Below are positions 12,001 through 19,905 of a stretch of DNA of 64,000 nt, piece by piece. Positions within the stretch are counted from its first letter, which is position 1, and every line of letters starts with the position of its first letter. Source of the DNA: Escarpia spicata. Its lineage: Eukaryota > Annelida > Polychaeta > Sabellida > Siboglinidae. The notes under the pieces were generated by a model. The model saw only the letters and a list, made by a program, of their open reading frames with translations. It made no database searches and had not been told where the DNA came from. The stretch covers positions 50,592,987 to 50,656,986 of the forward strand of contig OZ023213.1 in the NCBI GenBank assembly GCA_963995525.1, written 5' to 3'. The position numbers and the translations under genes are program-made.

Positions 12001-15000
12001 GGTGGGTAGAGAGAGGTGGGTAGGGTGAAGGGTAGAGAGGGGGATAGAGAGCCGGGTAGAGAGGGAGTTGAGATAGGGGCGGTGCACTGACTTGTCCTTC
12101 TCCTGTTCCTCCTGTATGCTGGACGGGGTACACGCCTGCAGGTTGTCCAGCTGCTGGGTGACGTCCTCAGCCCACCGACAGTTCACCAACTCATGCAGGT
12201 GCAGCGACGCCCTGAAGCACAAGGCACACACAACTCCTAGTCAAGGGGTGCAGCGACGCCCTGATGCACAAGACACACACATTTCCTAGTCAAGGGGTGC
12301 AGCGACGCCCTGAAGCACAAGACACATAACTCCTAGTCAAGGGGTGCAGCGACGCCCTGAAGCACAAGACACACACAACTCCTAGTCAAGGGGTGCAGCG
12401 ACGCCCTGAAGCACAAGACACACAACTCCTAGTCAAGGGGTGCAGCGACGCCCTGAAGCACAAGACACACACAACTCCTAGTCAAGGGGTGCAGCGACGC
12501 CCTGAAGCACAAGACACACACAACTCCTAGTCAAGGGGTGCAGCGACGCCCTGAAGCACAAGACACACAACTCTTAGTCAAGGGGTACAGCGACGCCCTG
12601 AAGCACAAGACACACACAACACCTAGTCAAGGGGTGCAGTGACGCCCTGAAATACAAGACACACACAACTCCTAGTCAAGGGGTGCAGCGACGACCTGAA
12701 GCACAAGACACACAATTCCTAGTCATGGGGTGCAGCGATGCCCTGAAGTACAAGACACACACAACTCCTAGTCAAGGGGTGCAGCGACGCCCTGAAGCAC
12801 AAGACACACACAACTCCTAGTCAAGGGGTGCAGCGACACCCTGAAGCACAAGACACACAACTCCTAGTCAAAGGGTGCAGCGATGCCCTGAAGCACAAGA
12901 CACACAACTCCTAATCAAGGGGTGCAAAGAACTGTCATACTAATGGCTGCAACAGCAAAGACGTTTTGTACTAACATACAATGATATTTGAAAGAAATAC
13001 ACAAATTAATTGTTTTTATTAATGTAGAATACTACATATGGATTTTGAGATTGACCAATCCTTTTGTTTTGATGAGCCTCTGAGCTTGGTTTCCAAGGAT
13101 TTAGGCGCAATAGAAGTTATCTTATTATTATAAATATTAGATCCCTGTATTTAATTACAGAGAATTGTTAAACCAAAAAGCAGACAATTAGAAAACACTT
13201 AAACATAAAACATATAAAGTTATTGACAAACAATTTCAAAACCAAAAATTACACATCTTAGCAAGGTTTTTATTTTGAAAGTCCAAAGCAGGTTATCATG
13301 AGAAGTACAGGCTGTACAGCATGTAATCAACAACTTGCAAATGATATAGCATGATAAGACAACTGGGTTACATGTCTGGATATTTCCTGCATTATAATTA
13401 TACAGAAGCACTAATCTTAACCAATGTATTTGAGTTCTTGCAATTTTACGCAAATATTTCTGATGATTACACATGATTACGCTTACTGAGAAGGTCATTT
13501 GTGACACCCAAATGAATATACATGGGGTGTGGTGGTCAAACGGTCAAAGTGCCTGACTGTTGATTGGAGGAAACGGGATTAGAATCCTGGTATTGACCAA
13601 TCGGTGGTTCGGTTCTGGTAACTGCCACTGGTTCGAAACTTAGGTAATTTCAAATACCCTACGTTGCCTGTGTCTTTAGGAGGAGACACTATAAGCCTTT
13701 AGTCCCTTCCATCTGGTGTCTGTCAGGGGAACTACAAGATTCCATACAGGGAAACTGAAGAAACCTCTCGCGGACTGACAGAAGAAGAAGTAATCATGTA
13801 AGCCTGAACATGTAAACCTACACACAGCCGACATGACCAGTACTCACCTGCAATGGGGGCATTGAGATCTCTGCTCTGTCAGCCAACGCTGCAACAAACA
13901 CAAACTTCTCACTCTCCCACCAATCTCACCCTCTCTCTCACACATAATGTAACACTGCGTTTTAATCAACACGGCAGGAATTCTTTTTTTAACTGCATGC
14001 ATAGAATTGCTATATGCAGCACTCAGAGATTGCTCTGAAAAAAGATATGCATGTGCCCTTCGAGCACACCAGAGGTAGAACTATGCGCCTCTTTTGAAAT
14101 TTTATGTGCCCCAAACCCGTTGATTAAAACTGTATTACTTTGCATATGATAGTATGGTCGTTTAAATAACCTGGTAAATGTGAGCATTAATTTTTTTATA
14201 TCAGGCATGTAATATTATTGCTACTAATTTGTTTGAATTATATCTAGGAATGTGCGCGACTTATTTCTAAGGGACGTAATATATAAGTATCAATATCAAC
14301 AACATGCTTGGCGACGGCGTCTCGTCGGTTACACCACCGACTACATCCTCATTCACTGTGCCTGGTGGCGATACGCTGTTGGGTGTTGGTTTCTCGCTCA
14401 CGATCCCAGTGGATTCCACTGCATTCACCGGTGTTCGGCTCGTTTTCGTCAACTGTGGTCTCGGGTGGGCCCTCAGGTGGAGCAGTTAGCCTTTTTTGTC
14501 CACGCAAGTAATGTTTGGGCAATGGAATGGGTCTTTTCTTCAACGGCATATCCACAAGATTCAATCAATGAACGACAATTTAGGAAGTCTATAGCACACT
14601 CTAGCAGACAACAGGTGTATTACACACCCTTGTGGCAAAATGATAAAATTGCAGTAATGCAATTCTCCCTCACGTGTCTGCAGTCAAGCAAGATAGGACC
14701 TAATTTTTCTCAGATAAACACTGTTTTTGTATGCGGCATTTGGGCACATGTGACAGAAAAGAAGGCGGCATTTCAGAGAAAGATGCGTCATTGAAGCAAA
14801 GCCGCACGCTAGTGGAATCCCAGAGCACTGCATCCAGTTCTTGGACTCCTTAGTGAGGATCAAAAACGTTTTACACTGCAGCGCTCCCCTGTCAGAAGAG
14901 CATTCCAAAAACAACTATTCTCATGAAAACATTAAACATCAGTGTAATTACTGTACAAAAGCTATACATTTTCCTCACTGTCCAGGTACTCTGTTGTATA

Positions 15001-18000
15001 CAGTGAGTGAACTAGGGCAAAGGGAGTGAACAAAATTGCCCAGACTTAACATTTTTAGTTATGTTTTACTGATGCATACAAATCATATCTGAGATATGTG
15101 TTCAAAGCATCAAATGAATCAAATATTGCATTTCTTAACAACACTTTGTTGTGTGCCGTTTGAAACTGATGAATCAAATATTGCGTTTCTTAACAACACA
15201 TTGTTATGTGCCATTTGAAACTGATGAATCAAATATTGCATTTCTTAACAACACTTTGTTGTGTGCCGTTTGAAACCGATGAATTAAATATTGCGTTTCT
15301 TAACAACACATTGTTGTGTACCATTTGAAACCGATGAATCAAATATTGCGTTTCTTAACAACACATTGTTGTGTGCCATTTCAAACCGATGAATCAAATA
15401 TTGCGTTTCTTAACTACACATTGTTGTGTGCCATTTGAAACTGATGAATCAAATATTGCATTTCTTAACAACACTTTGTTGTGTGCCGTTTGAAACCGAT
15501 GAATTAAATATTGCGTTTCTTAACAACACATTGTTGTGTACCATTTGAAACCGATGAATCAAATATTGCGTTTCTTAACAACACATTGTTGTGTGCCATT
15601 TGAAACCGATGAATCAAATATTGCGTTTCTTAACTACACATTGTTGTGTGCCATTTGAAACTGATGAATCAAATATTGCGTTACTTAACAACACATTGTT
15701 GTGTGCCATTTGAAACCGATGAATCAAATATTGCGTTTCTTAACAACACATTGTTGTGTGCCATTTGAAACTGATGAATCAAATATTGCGTTTCTTAACA
15801 ACACATTGTTGTGTGCCATTTGAAACTGATGAATCAAATATTGCATTTCTTAACAACACATTGTTGTGTGCCATTTGAAACTGATGAATCAAATATTGCG
15901 TTTCTTAACAACACATTGTTGTGTGCCATTTGAAACTGATGAATAAAATATTGCGTTTCTTAACAACACATTGTTGTGTGCCATTTGAAACTGATGAATC
16001 AAATATTGCGTTTCTTAACAACACATTGTTGTGTGCCATTTGAAACTGATGAATAAAATATTGCGTTTCTTAACAACACATTGTTGTGTGCCATTTGAAA
16101 CTGATGAATCAAATATTGCATTTCTTAACAACACATTGTTGTGTGCCATTTGAAACTGATGAATAAAATATTGTGTTTCTTAACAACACATTGTTGTGTG
16201 CCATTTGAAACTGATGAATAAAATATTGCATTTCTTAACAACACATTGTTGTGTGCCATTTGAAACTGATGAATAAAATATTGCGTTTCTTAACAACATT
16301 GTTGTGTGCCATTTGAAACTGATGAATAAAATATTGTGTTACTTAACAACACATTGTTGTGTGCCATTTGAAACTGATGAATCAAATATTGCGTTACTTA
16401 ACAACACATTGTTGTGTGCCATTTGAAACTGATGAATCAAATATTGCGTTTCTTAACAACACATTGTTGTGTGCCATTTGAAACTGATGAATCAAATATT
16501 ACGTTACTTAACAACACATTGTTGTGTGCCATTTGAAACTGATGAATCAAATATTGTGTTTCTTAACAACACATTGTTGTGTGCCATTTGAAACCGATGA
16601 ATCAAATATTGTGTTTCTTAACAACACATTGTTGTGTGCCATTTGAAACTGATGAATCAAATATTGTGTTACTTAACAACACATTGTTGTGTGCCATTTG
16701 AAACTGATGAATCAAATATTGCGTTTCTTAACAACACATTGTTGTGTGCCATTTGAAACTGATGAATCAAATATTACGTTATTTAACAACACATTGTTGT
16801 GTGCCATTTGAATCTGATGAATCAAATATTGTGTTTCTTAACAACACATTGTTGTGTGCCATTTGAAACTGATGAATCAAATATTGTGTTACTTAACAAC
16901 ACATTGTTGTATGCCATTTGAAACTGATGAATCAAATATTGTGTTTCTTAACAACACATTGTTGTGTGCCATTTGAAACTAATGAATCAAATATTGCGTT
17001 TCTTAACACATTGTTGTGTGCCATTTGAAACTGATGAATCAAATATTGTGTTACTTAACAACATATTGTTGTGTGCCATTTGAAACTGCGACATTTATTT
17101 TGGCAGATTGGACTAGATTCATAACAGGTGATAATAACATCACCACTGGTTCAAGATGGTAGGATTAATTACCAAATATGGCACGAGTGGGGTACTTACC
17201 TTAATGGCCAATGAGGGGTACTTACCCTGATGCACATGAAGCAGCAGAGTTTGGAGCAGTGAGGACACAGTCTCGCATCCTTCAGTTTCTCCATGCAGAT
17301 GAAACATCGGAACACCTCGGCCAAACACTGAAAGGACAAAACAGATGCAAATGATTTCTTTTTGATATAACCCAACATGTGATTTTATTTGTAGTTAAAC
17401 AGTCTTTCCCCTGCGAAGCACACTAACTTCTTCAGCACATAATGACGTCATAAGTCAAAGGTTTCAGCACTAAAAATGCTGTTTCTATAATTGATGTGTT
17501 GCAAAATTAAGATTTCATGTCTGAAAATACTAGCGATCACAATGTCAATGCGACACAGAAGCTATATGTAGGATGATTCCAGCAACCTAGGTAGAAGTCT
17601 TACAAAGCGTGGTGCCTATGTTTGGTGCCTATATTTGTACCAAGTAAACTGATTTACAGTAGCATGTCTAAGCAAAGCATTGTAAAGTGTGGCGAGAACA
17701 GTACTTGGTACGTAATAATGTCAATCAAATGTTGTCCAGATGTTCCTTTTTATAGTTGTTCAGAATATTAATTTTCAATGTTTGTCACCTATAAATGGGA
17801 GAATGACAACATGTAATTAGCTAATGCTCACCAAAGTCGCGTCATTTTAAAGATAATTAAATCAATATCAAAGTAAACATAACTTGCAATTATAAAAAAT
17901 GTCAATAGTTTTGAAGATGGAGCTTTAACTTGTCTTTGTTAAAACCTGCAGCCACAAAGGAAAATTTAAATTTGTGGCAGCAGCCTGTGGAACAGGGACG

Positions 18001-19399
18001 TATGACAACTTAACTGGCACTCTTATACATCCATATTATTATGATACCATGTACTCATGACCTAACGCTCTAATGCTCTTGGCCTATTTGTTATGTTAGC
18101 GTCTTTTCCGAGATTTGGATTTTAAAAATAATTCACTCAAAATTATTTTTCTAACTGTTTGTTTGCAGAAATTTGACAGAATAGGTGTTAGGGGTTTAGC
18201 ACAGATATCTTACGGAAAAATTTGATTAGTTTTTGTTAAAACAGCAAAATACGATTGGACGCTCAATTAGTGCCCTCACCAGTATAATTTTGGCAACAGA
18301 CTAGTGAGCGAAATACGGTATACTGTGTGATTGTGAGTTAGTGTGTAACATTTTTATTTCCTTAGCTTTTATTTAACTGGCCTATATTATTAGGACCTTA
18401 TGAAAACGGTTTTACCTGCTTTTTTATATGCATGTGTTCGTAATTTAATTCTTAATCACTTCCGGTACAAAGAGGTCAAATATTAATTTTTTTATTGTCT
18501 TTTAGAGCAATTTAATCCCATCGAGTTGATGTAAACCCGGTGCCATACCGGGGCATGTACATGCTAATTGAGAGCATCCCGGGGGCATCAAAACCGCGAA
18601 GACGACTTTCTTGCGATTTTGCGGACATGTCCCCGACTTCAAATCATATCAGATAAACATTTTTAATTATGATTTTTGTTTTTATAAATGGTTAAATCAT
18701 AAGAAACATTACAAATAAGATTTAACCATTTATAAAAACAAAGATCATAATTAAAAATGTTTATCTGATATGATTTGAGGTTGGGGACATGTCTGCAAAA
18801 TCGCAAGAAAGTCGCCTTCGCGGTTTTGATGCCCCCGGGATGCTCTCAATTTGCATGTACACGCCCCGGTATGGCACCGGGATTACATCGACTCGATGGG
18901 ATTAAATTGCTCTAAAAGACAATAAAAAAATTAATATTTGACCTCTTTGTACCGGAAGTGATTAAGAATTAAATTAAGAACACATGCATATAAAAAAAAC
19001 AGGTAAAACCGTTTTCATAAGGTCCTAATAATATAGACCAGTTAAGTAAAAGATTACCGCCGGGTGTAGCCTAGGGCTAGGCCTAAACATAGTTTTGTAT
19101 TTTTGTTTGTCTAAATAATACCATGTGTAATAAAGAAGTCTGAAAACACAGGAATATCATGTTGCCATCGTACACGATTATTATCCCGAAGTGTTACAAT
19201 TTGACATGTAAATGACAGCTAGTGATTCCGATGTTGTTGTTATCGTCAGTGGAGCGAGACGCCGAGTGGTCACAACCAAACAATGAAACATGACAACGTC
19301 ATAACTAACTAATAGACGCTTAAAGATGAAGTTACGCTGCGCTACCTCAACCATATTTTCTTCGATTCTTCTATCCCGTTTGCTGTCTCCTGACGCCAT
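5945..19399 (-). CDS. TRIM37: TRIM37 E3 ubiquitin ligase, N-terminal nine exons (partial; runs off left edge)
   Basis: TRIM37 is a RING/B-box/coiled-coil/MATH ubiquitin ligase, known in animals for histone H2A and centriole/peroxisome roles. Coding exons on the minus strand are 19399-19346, 17327-17226, 13888-13848, 12211-12092, 11300-11213, 10102-9980, 9505-9382, 7307-7115 and 6077-5945. They give 978 nt, 326 residues, with all phases closing at GT-AG introns. Visible domains: RING at residues 26-66 (CFIC, CPHC, CPHC pairs), B-box at about 107-146 (CWTC, CHQC, HSGH), coiled coil at about 147-260, and the start of the MATH domain from about 288 ([18 protein letters not shown]). Identity to remembered vertebrate TRIM37 is strong in every exon ([40 protein letters not shown]). 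The rest of MATH and the acidic C-terminal half lie outside the window. The gene shares its promoter with Ttd14. Confidence 0.96.
6064..6251 (-). repeat. Duplicated acceptor region of TRIM37 exon 9 (56-58 bp, real copy plus 3)
   Basis: The acceptor TTTCAG|TGAGATAGTG and about 25 exon bases are repeated upstream, with decoy exon starts at 6135, 6191 and 6247 (offsets 58, 56, 56). The most distal copy has TATAG instead of TTCAG. Confidence 0.93.
6507..6745. repeat. 28-bp minisatellite in TRIM37 intron 8
   Basis: The unit is ccctcagtatcatgagaatg followed by gaaccatt, repeated about 8 times with one deletion of two bases. No exon similarity is seen. Confidence 0.93.
6975..7115 (-). repeat. 31-bp repeat made of the TRIM37 exon 8 donor
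   Basis: The exon end AGTAACTTCACAAG|GTAC plus the following intron bases recur four more times. Three copies keep a usable GT (..TTCACCAG|GTATG or GTACA); one reads CATCAG|ATATG and is dead. Confidence 0.92.
7115..7307 (-). CDS. TRIM37: TRIM37 exon 8 (coiled coil to MATH linker)
   Basis: Acceptor CCAATGTCAG|GTC and donor TTCACAAG|GTACATTG enclose [20 protein letters not shown] onward to [16 protein letters not shown]. Phase is 1/2. Arrays adjoin both ends: a 33-bp array at the acceptor side and duplicated donors at the other. Confidence 0.96.
7308..8112. repeat. 33-bp minisatellite at the TRIM37 exon 8 acceptor
   Basis: About 24 units of gacagtgaacatcaagttga followed by cactggttacact. On the minus strand each unit ends ..TTCACTGTCAG, resembling the true acceptor ..CCAATGTCAG at 7308. 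The 11-codon period leaves long open frames on both strands (for example 7358-8167 plus) that encode only an 11-residue repeat. Confidence 0.95.
8641..9354. mobile_element. piggyBac-like non-autonomous element with TTAA duplication
   Basis: The ends are GGCCAGACACCCCAGGT and, inverted, GGCCAGACACGGCAGGT, flanked on both sides by TTAA (8637-8640 and 9355-9358). Length is 714 bp. The interior is AT-rich with no transposase-like reading frame. TTAA target duplication is characteristic of piggyBac elements; family assignment rests on this and the terminal repeats only. It sits in TRIM37 intron 7, 28 bp from exon 7. Confidence 0.75.
9382..9505 (-). CDS. TRIM37: TRIM37 exon 7 (coiled coil)
   Basis: Acceptor CATCACCAG|GAA and donor CTAATGG|GTGAGTG enclose [20 protein letters not shown] and [21 protein letters not shown]. 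The frame was found by translating the minus strand between exons 6 and 8, and the resulting protein matches the vertebrate coiled coil closely. Phase is 0/1. Confidence 0.93.
9604..9979. repeat. 36-bp minisatellite abutting the TRIM37 exon 6 donor
   Basis: The units resemble gagcaccacccacagccagc followed by ggtgcatgcaccattt, about 10 copies, with the palindrome tgcatgca. On the minus strand the intron starts GTACATAGTGCTCTAATG and the array units read GTGGTGCTCTAATG, so the array runs up to the splice site. Confidence 0.9.
9980..10102 (-). CDS. TRIM37: TRIM37 exon 6 (B-box end and coiled coil)
   Basis: Acceptor CATCTTGCAG|CAT and donor GAAGTG|GTACATAG enclose 41 codons, [20 protein letters not shown] then [21 protein letters not shown]. 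This matches the HGGHTFKPL..SLVQEV stretch of vertebrate TRIM37. Phase is 0/0. Confidence 0.95.
10248..10564 (-). mobile_element. tRNA-derived SINE, full length
   Basis: The minus strand has an A box TGGCACAGTGG (10545-10555) and a perfect B box GGTTCGAATCC (10502-10512), followed by a body containing GTTCACTCAGCTGTATGAAT and a tail ending GCGCTATATAACAACTT. The head folds poorly as a tRNA, with no complementary acceptor stem, so it is a SINE and not a tRNA gene. The tail style is common in marine invertebrate SINEs. Confidence 0.85.
10640..10815 (-). mobile_element. MITE family copy (related to 51.9-52.1 kb)
   Basis: Reverse complemented, this segment aligns over its whole length with 51914-52085: tagtcgaacct.., cagccacctcac, ggtcaccctagga, and a final gtcacctcactattcaggtc. 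Two dispersed, diverged copies in opposite orientation indicate a mobile family. Confidence 0.75.
10893..11212 (-). repeat. 36-bp array made of the TRIM37 exon 5 3' end and donor
   Basis: Eight units follow the true donor. On the minus strand each has ATCTGTCACCAGTGTG (exon 5 coding sequence), then GTAAGGTCAGTGTC (donor). The most distal unit also keeps the CCCTCTGGGAC piece present in the exon, so the array clearly derives from the exon edge. Confidence 0.93.
11213..11300 (-). CDS. TRIM37: TRIM37 exon 5 (B-box zinc finger)
   Basis: Acceptor GTGCTTACAG|GTG and donor GGCAAG|GTCAGTG enclose [19 protein letters not shown] and [11 protein letters not shown], with the B-box Cys/His ligands. Phase is 2/0. 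The 3' end of this exon plus its donor is the source of the 36-bp array downstream. Confidence 0.94.
11461..12072. repeat. Purine-rich minisatellite near the TRIM37 exon 4 donor
   Basis: Irregular G/A repeats based on gtggagagaagg and gtggagtgaagg, strictly purine-biased on the plus strand for about 600 bp. It could form triplex or H-DNA. It ends about 20 bp before the exon 4 boundary. Confidence 0.92.
12092..12211 (-). CDS. TRIM37: TRIM37 exon 4 (RING to B-box linker)
   Basis: Acceptor TTGTGCTTCAG|GGC and donor GACAA|GTCAGT enclose [20 protein letters not shown] and [19 protein letters not shown]. Phase is 2/2. The acceptor and the first ~15 exon bases are tandemly amplified in the intron upstream (12212-12925). 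A purine-rich array ends about 20 nt beyond the donor. Confidence 0.95.
12212..12925 (-). repeat. 45-49-bp array made of the TRIM37 exon 4 acceptor edge
   Basis: Fourteen units, each containing the plus-strand core gtgcagcgacgccctgaagc, which is the exon 4 5' end plus its acceptor (minus: GCTTCAG|GGCGTCGCTGCAC). The spacer is acaagacacacacaactcct. The offset to the first decoy is 49 bp, so decoy use shifts the frame. Confidence 0.95.
12926..13522. other. TRIM37 intron 3, AT-rich unique sequence
   Basis: About 600 bp of AT-rich intron between the acceptor array and a SINE. I see no coding similarity, repeat array or RNA gene. Confidence 0.6.
13523..13790 (+). mobile_element. tRNA-derived SINE with AAG-repeat tail
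   Basis: The head is ggggtgtggtggtcaaacgg (A-box-like), with a degenerate B box GGATTAGAATCC about 45 bp on. The body ends cggactgacag, then (aag)n. This layout is typical of a tRNA-derived SINE and differs from the family at 10.25 kb. It lies 58 bp from TRIM37 exon 3. Confidence 0.75.
13848..13888 (-). CDS. TRIM37: TRIM37 exon 3 (RING, end; 41-nt micro-exon)
   Basis: Acceptor GTTTGTTGCAG|CGT and donor TGCAG|GTGAGTA enclose [13 protein letters not shown] plus AG, which completes the last RING cysteines exactly as in vertebrate TRIM37 (RWLTEQRAQCPHCR). Phase is 0/2. Confidence 0.95.
13889..14973. other. TRIM37 intron 2, unique part with unrecognised open frames
   Basis: The stretch 14250-14920 has higher GC and overlapping open frames on both strands (14252-14794 plus; 14349-14564 and 14684-14914 minus). 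I recognise none of them; they could be a decayed transposable element. No splice or family evidence links them to either gene. Confidence 0.4.
14974..15042 (-). mobile_element. SINE body fragment
   Basis: The minus strand reads ..GTTCACTCACTGTATACAAC.. then AGAGTACCTGG, matching the body of the SINE at 10248-10564 (GTTCACTCAGCTGTATGAAT, GAGTACCTGG). Head and tail are missing. Confidence 0.6.
15108..17088. repeat. 55-bp minisatellite with internal palindrome (TRIM37 intron 2)
   Basis: About 36 units of gatgaatcaaatattgcgtt, tcttaacaacacattgttgt and gtgccatttgaaact. Each holds the inverted repeat acaaca-cat-tgttgt, so a transcript would carry a small hairpin every 55 nt. Units alternate between aatcaaa and aataaaa and between gcg, gca and gtg subtypes. 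Confidence 0.96.
17191..17228 (-). repeat. Tandem duplicate of the TRIM37 exon 2 donor
   Basis: GTAAGTACCCC occurs at the true donor (17225) and again at 17199 after AAG, 26 nt downstream. Both are strong donor matches. Confidence 0.8.
17226..17327 (-). CDS. TRIM37: TRIM37 exon 2 (RING, first part)
   Basis: Acceptor TCCTTTCAG|TGT and donor AGG|GTAAGT enclose 34 codons containing [19 protein letters not shown] and [13 protein letters not shown], the first zinc-ligand pairs of the RING finger. Phase is 0/0. A second, near-identical donor lies 26 nt downstream. Confidence 0.95.
17328..18365. other. TRIM37 intron 1, unique AT-rich sequence
   Basis: About 1 kb without open frames of interest, arrays or recognisable elements. 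Confidence 0.6.
18366..19052. mobile_element. Long foldback (inverted repeat) element, arms ~333 bp, loop 20 bp
   Basis: 18366-18698 is the reverse complement of 18719-19052 with about 14 mismatches by eye (about 96% identity); the loop is 18699-18718. The arms include a GC-rich core (cccgggggcatcaaaaccgc) between AT-rich ends. No target duplication or transposase is visible. It could be a foldback transposon or MITE, or a palindromic rearrangement. In the TRIM37 primary transcript it would form a long hairpin. Confidence 0.9.
19346..19399 (-). CDS. TRIM37: TRIM37 exon 1 (start codon exon)
   Basis: It encodes [18 protein letters not shown], then donor GAG|GTAGCG. The phase-0 end joins exon 2 to give ..[11 protein letters not shown], parallel to the short N-terminal tail before the RING in vertebrate TRIM37. 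The N-terminus itself is poorly conserved, so the start is supported by position, exon phase and lack of an alternative rather than by homology. Confidence 0.8.
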
Positions 19400-19847
19400 A
19401 GTGACTGGAAAGCTGACAGCTCTAAAAAGTACACATACAAATTATTCGTCCCACTGATTTTCACATTGTCGTTTCGACTCCATTCTTTTCCGTAATTTGT
19501 TATCTCAATTCTAATTGGCCACGTCGTTTAGGTGGGGCACTCGGATTATTTATGATAAAGTTGTGTATGTTCATTTATTCTTTAATATATCAAGGGAAAT
19601 TAGGCGGAACAATATGTTACTCGAAATATGCATGTTTTTATGGACAATATACGCAGTATATATTTTAATACAATATTTACAGCCGCCAACATGGCTAGCC
19701 AATCACAGCCGTCGCTACATTTATTATAATATTCGCGCATGTCAGTTGCGGCTGGGCACAATCGTTCTAGAAAAAGGCACGTGTTGTGTAAAATTCGTTA
19801 TGAAACATCTATTGTCCAGCTAACATTAATTTATTTAATCTAGAAGC
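19400..19847. promoter_or_regulatory. Shared bidirectional promoter of TRIM37 (-) and Ttd14 (+)
   Basis: Only 448 bp separate the two start codons on opposite strands, so both 5' UTRs and promoters must fit here or overlap the genes. Visible elements are an inverted CCAAT box (attgg at 19514-19518), a direct CCAAT box (19699-19703), a CACGTG E-box (19778-19783) and several CpG-containing motifs. I see no convincing TATA box at a useful distance. Head-to-head spacing of this kind is typical of housekeeping promoters, but co-regulation is an inference. Confidence 0.7.
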
Positions 19848-19905
19848 ATGTCTCAGAACGTCGGCAAGAATAATAACAAGGTGTACAGGCTGGTTCTCAC
19901 TGGAG
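19848..19905 (+). CDS. Ttd14: Ttd14 exon 1
   Basis: It encodes [19 protein letters not shown] plus the first base of the next Gly codon, with donor GGAG|GTACGT (phase 1). An in-frame TAA at 19836-19838 precedes the ATG, which settles the start. The end contributes the first Gly of the Walker A loop, so the P-loop is split by intron 1. Confidence 0.93.

Noticed and set aside
14252..14914. Open frames of 180 (plus) and 71-76 (minus) codons as a nested gene
   Set aside because: No recognisable motif, overlapping frames on both strands, no splice evidence; kept only as an unrecognised stretch.
12212..17088. CRISPR-like look of regularly spaced repeats
   Set aside because: Units are contiguous tandem copies without unique spacers, in a eukaryotic intron.
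19515..19823. 102-codon plus-strand frame in the promoter
   Set aside because: Lies wholly in the intergenic promoter, has no similarity, and ends before the Ttd14 start.
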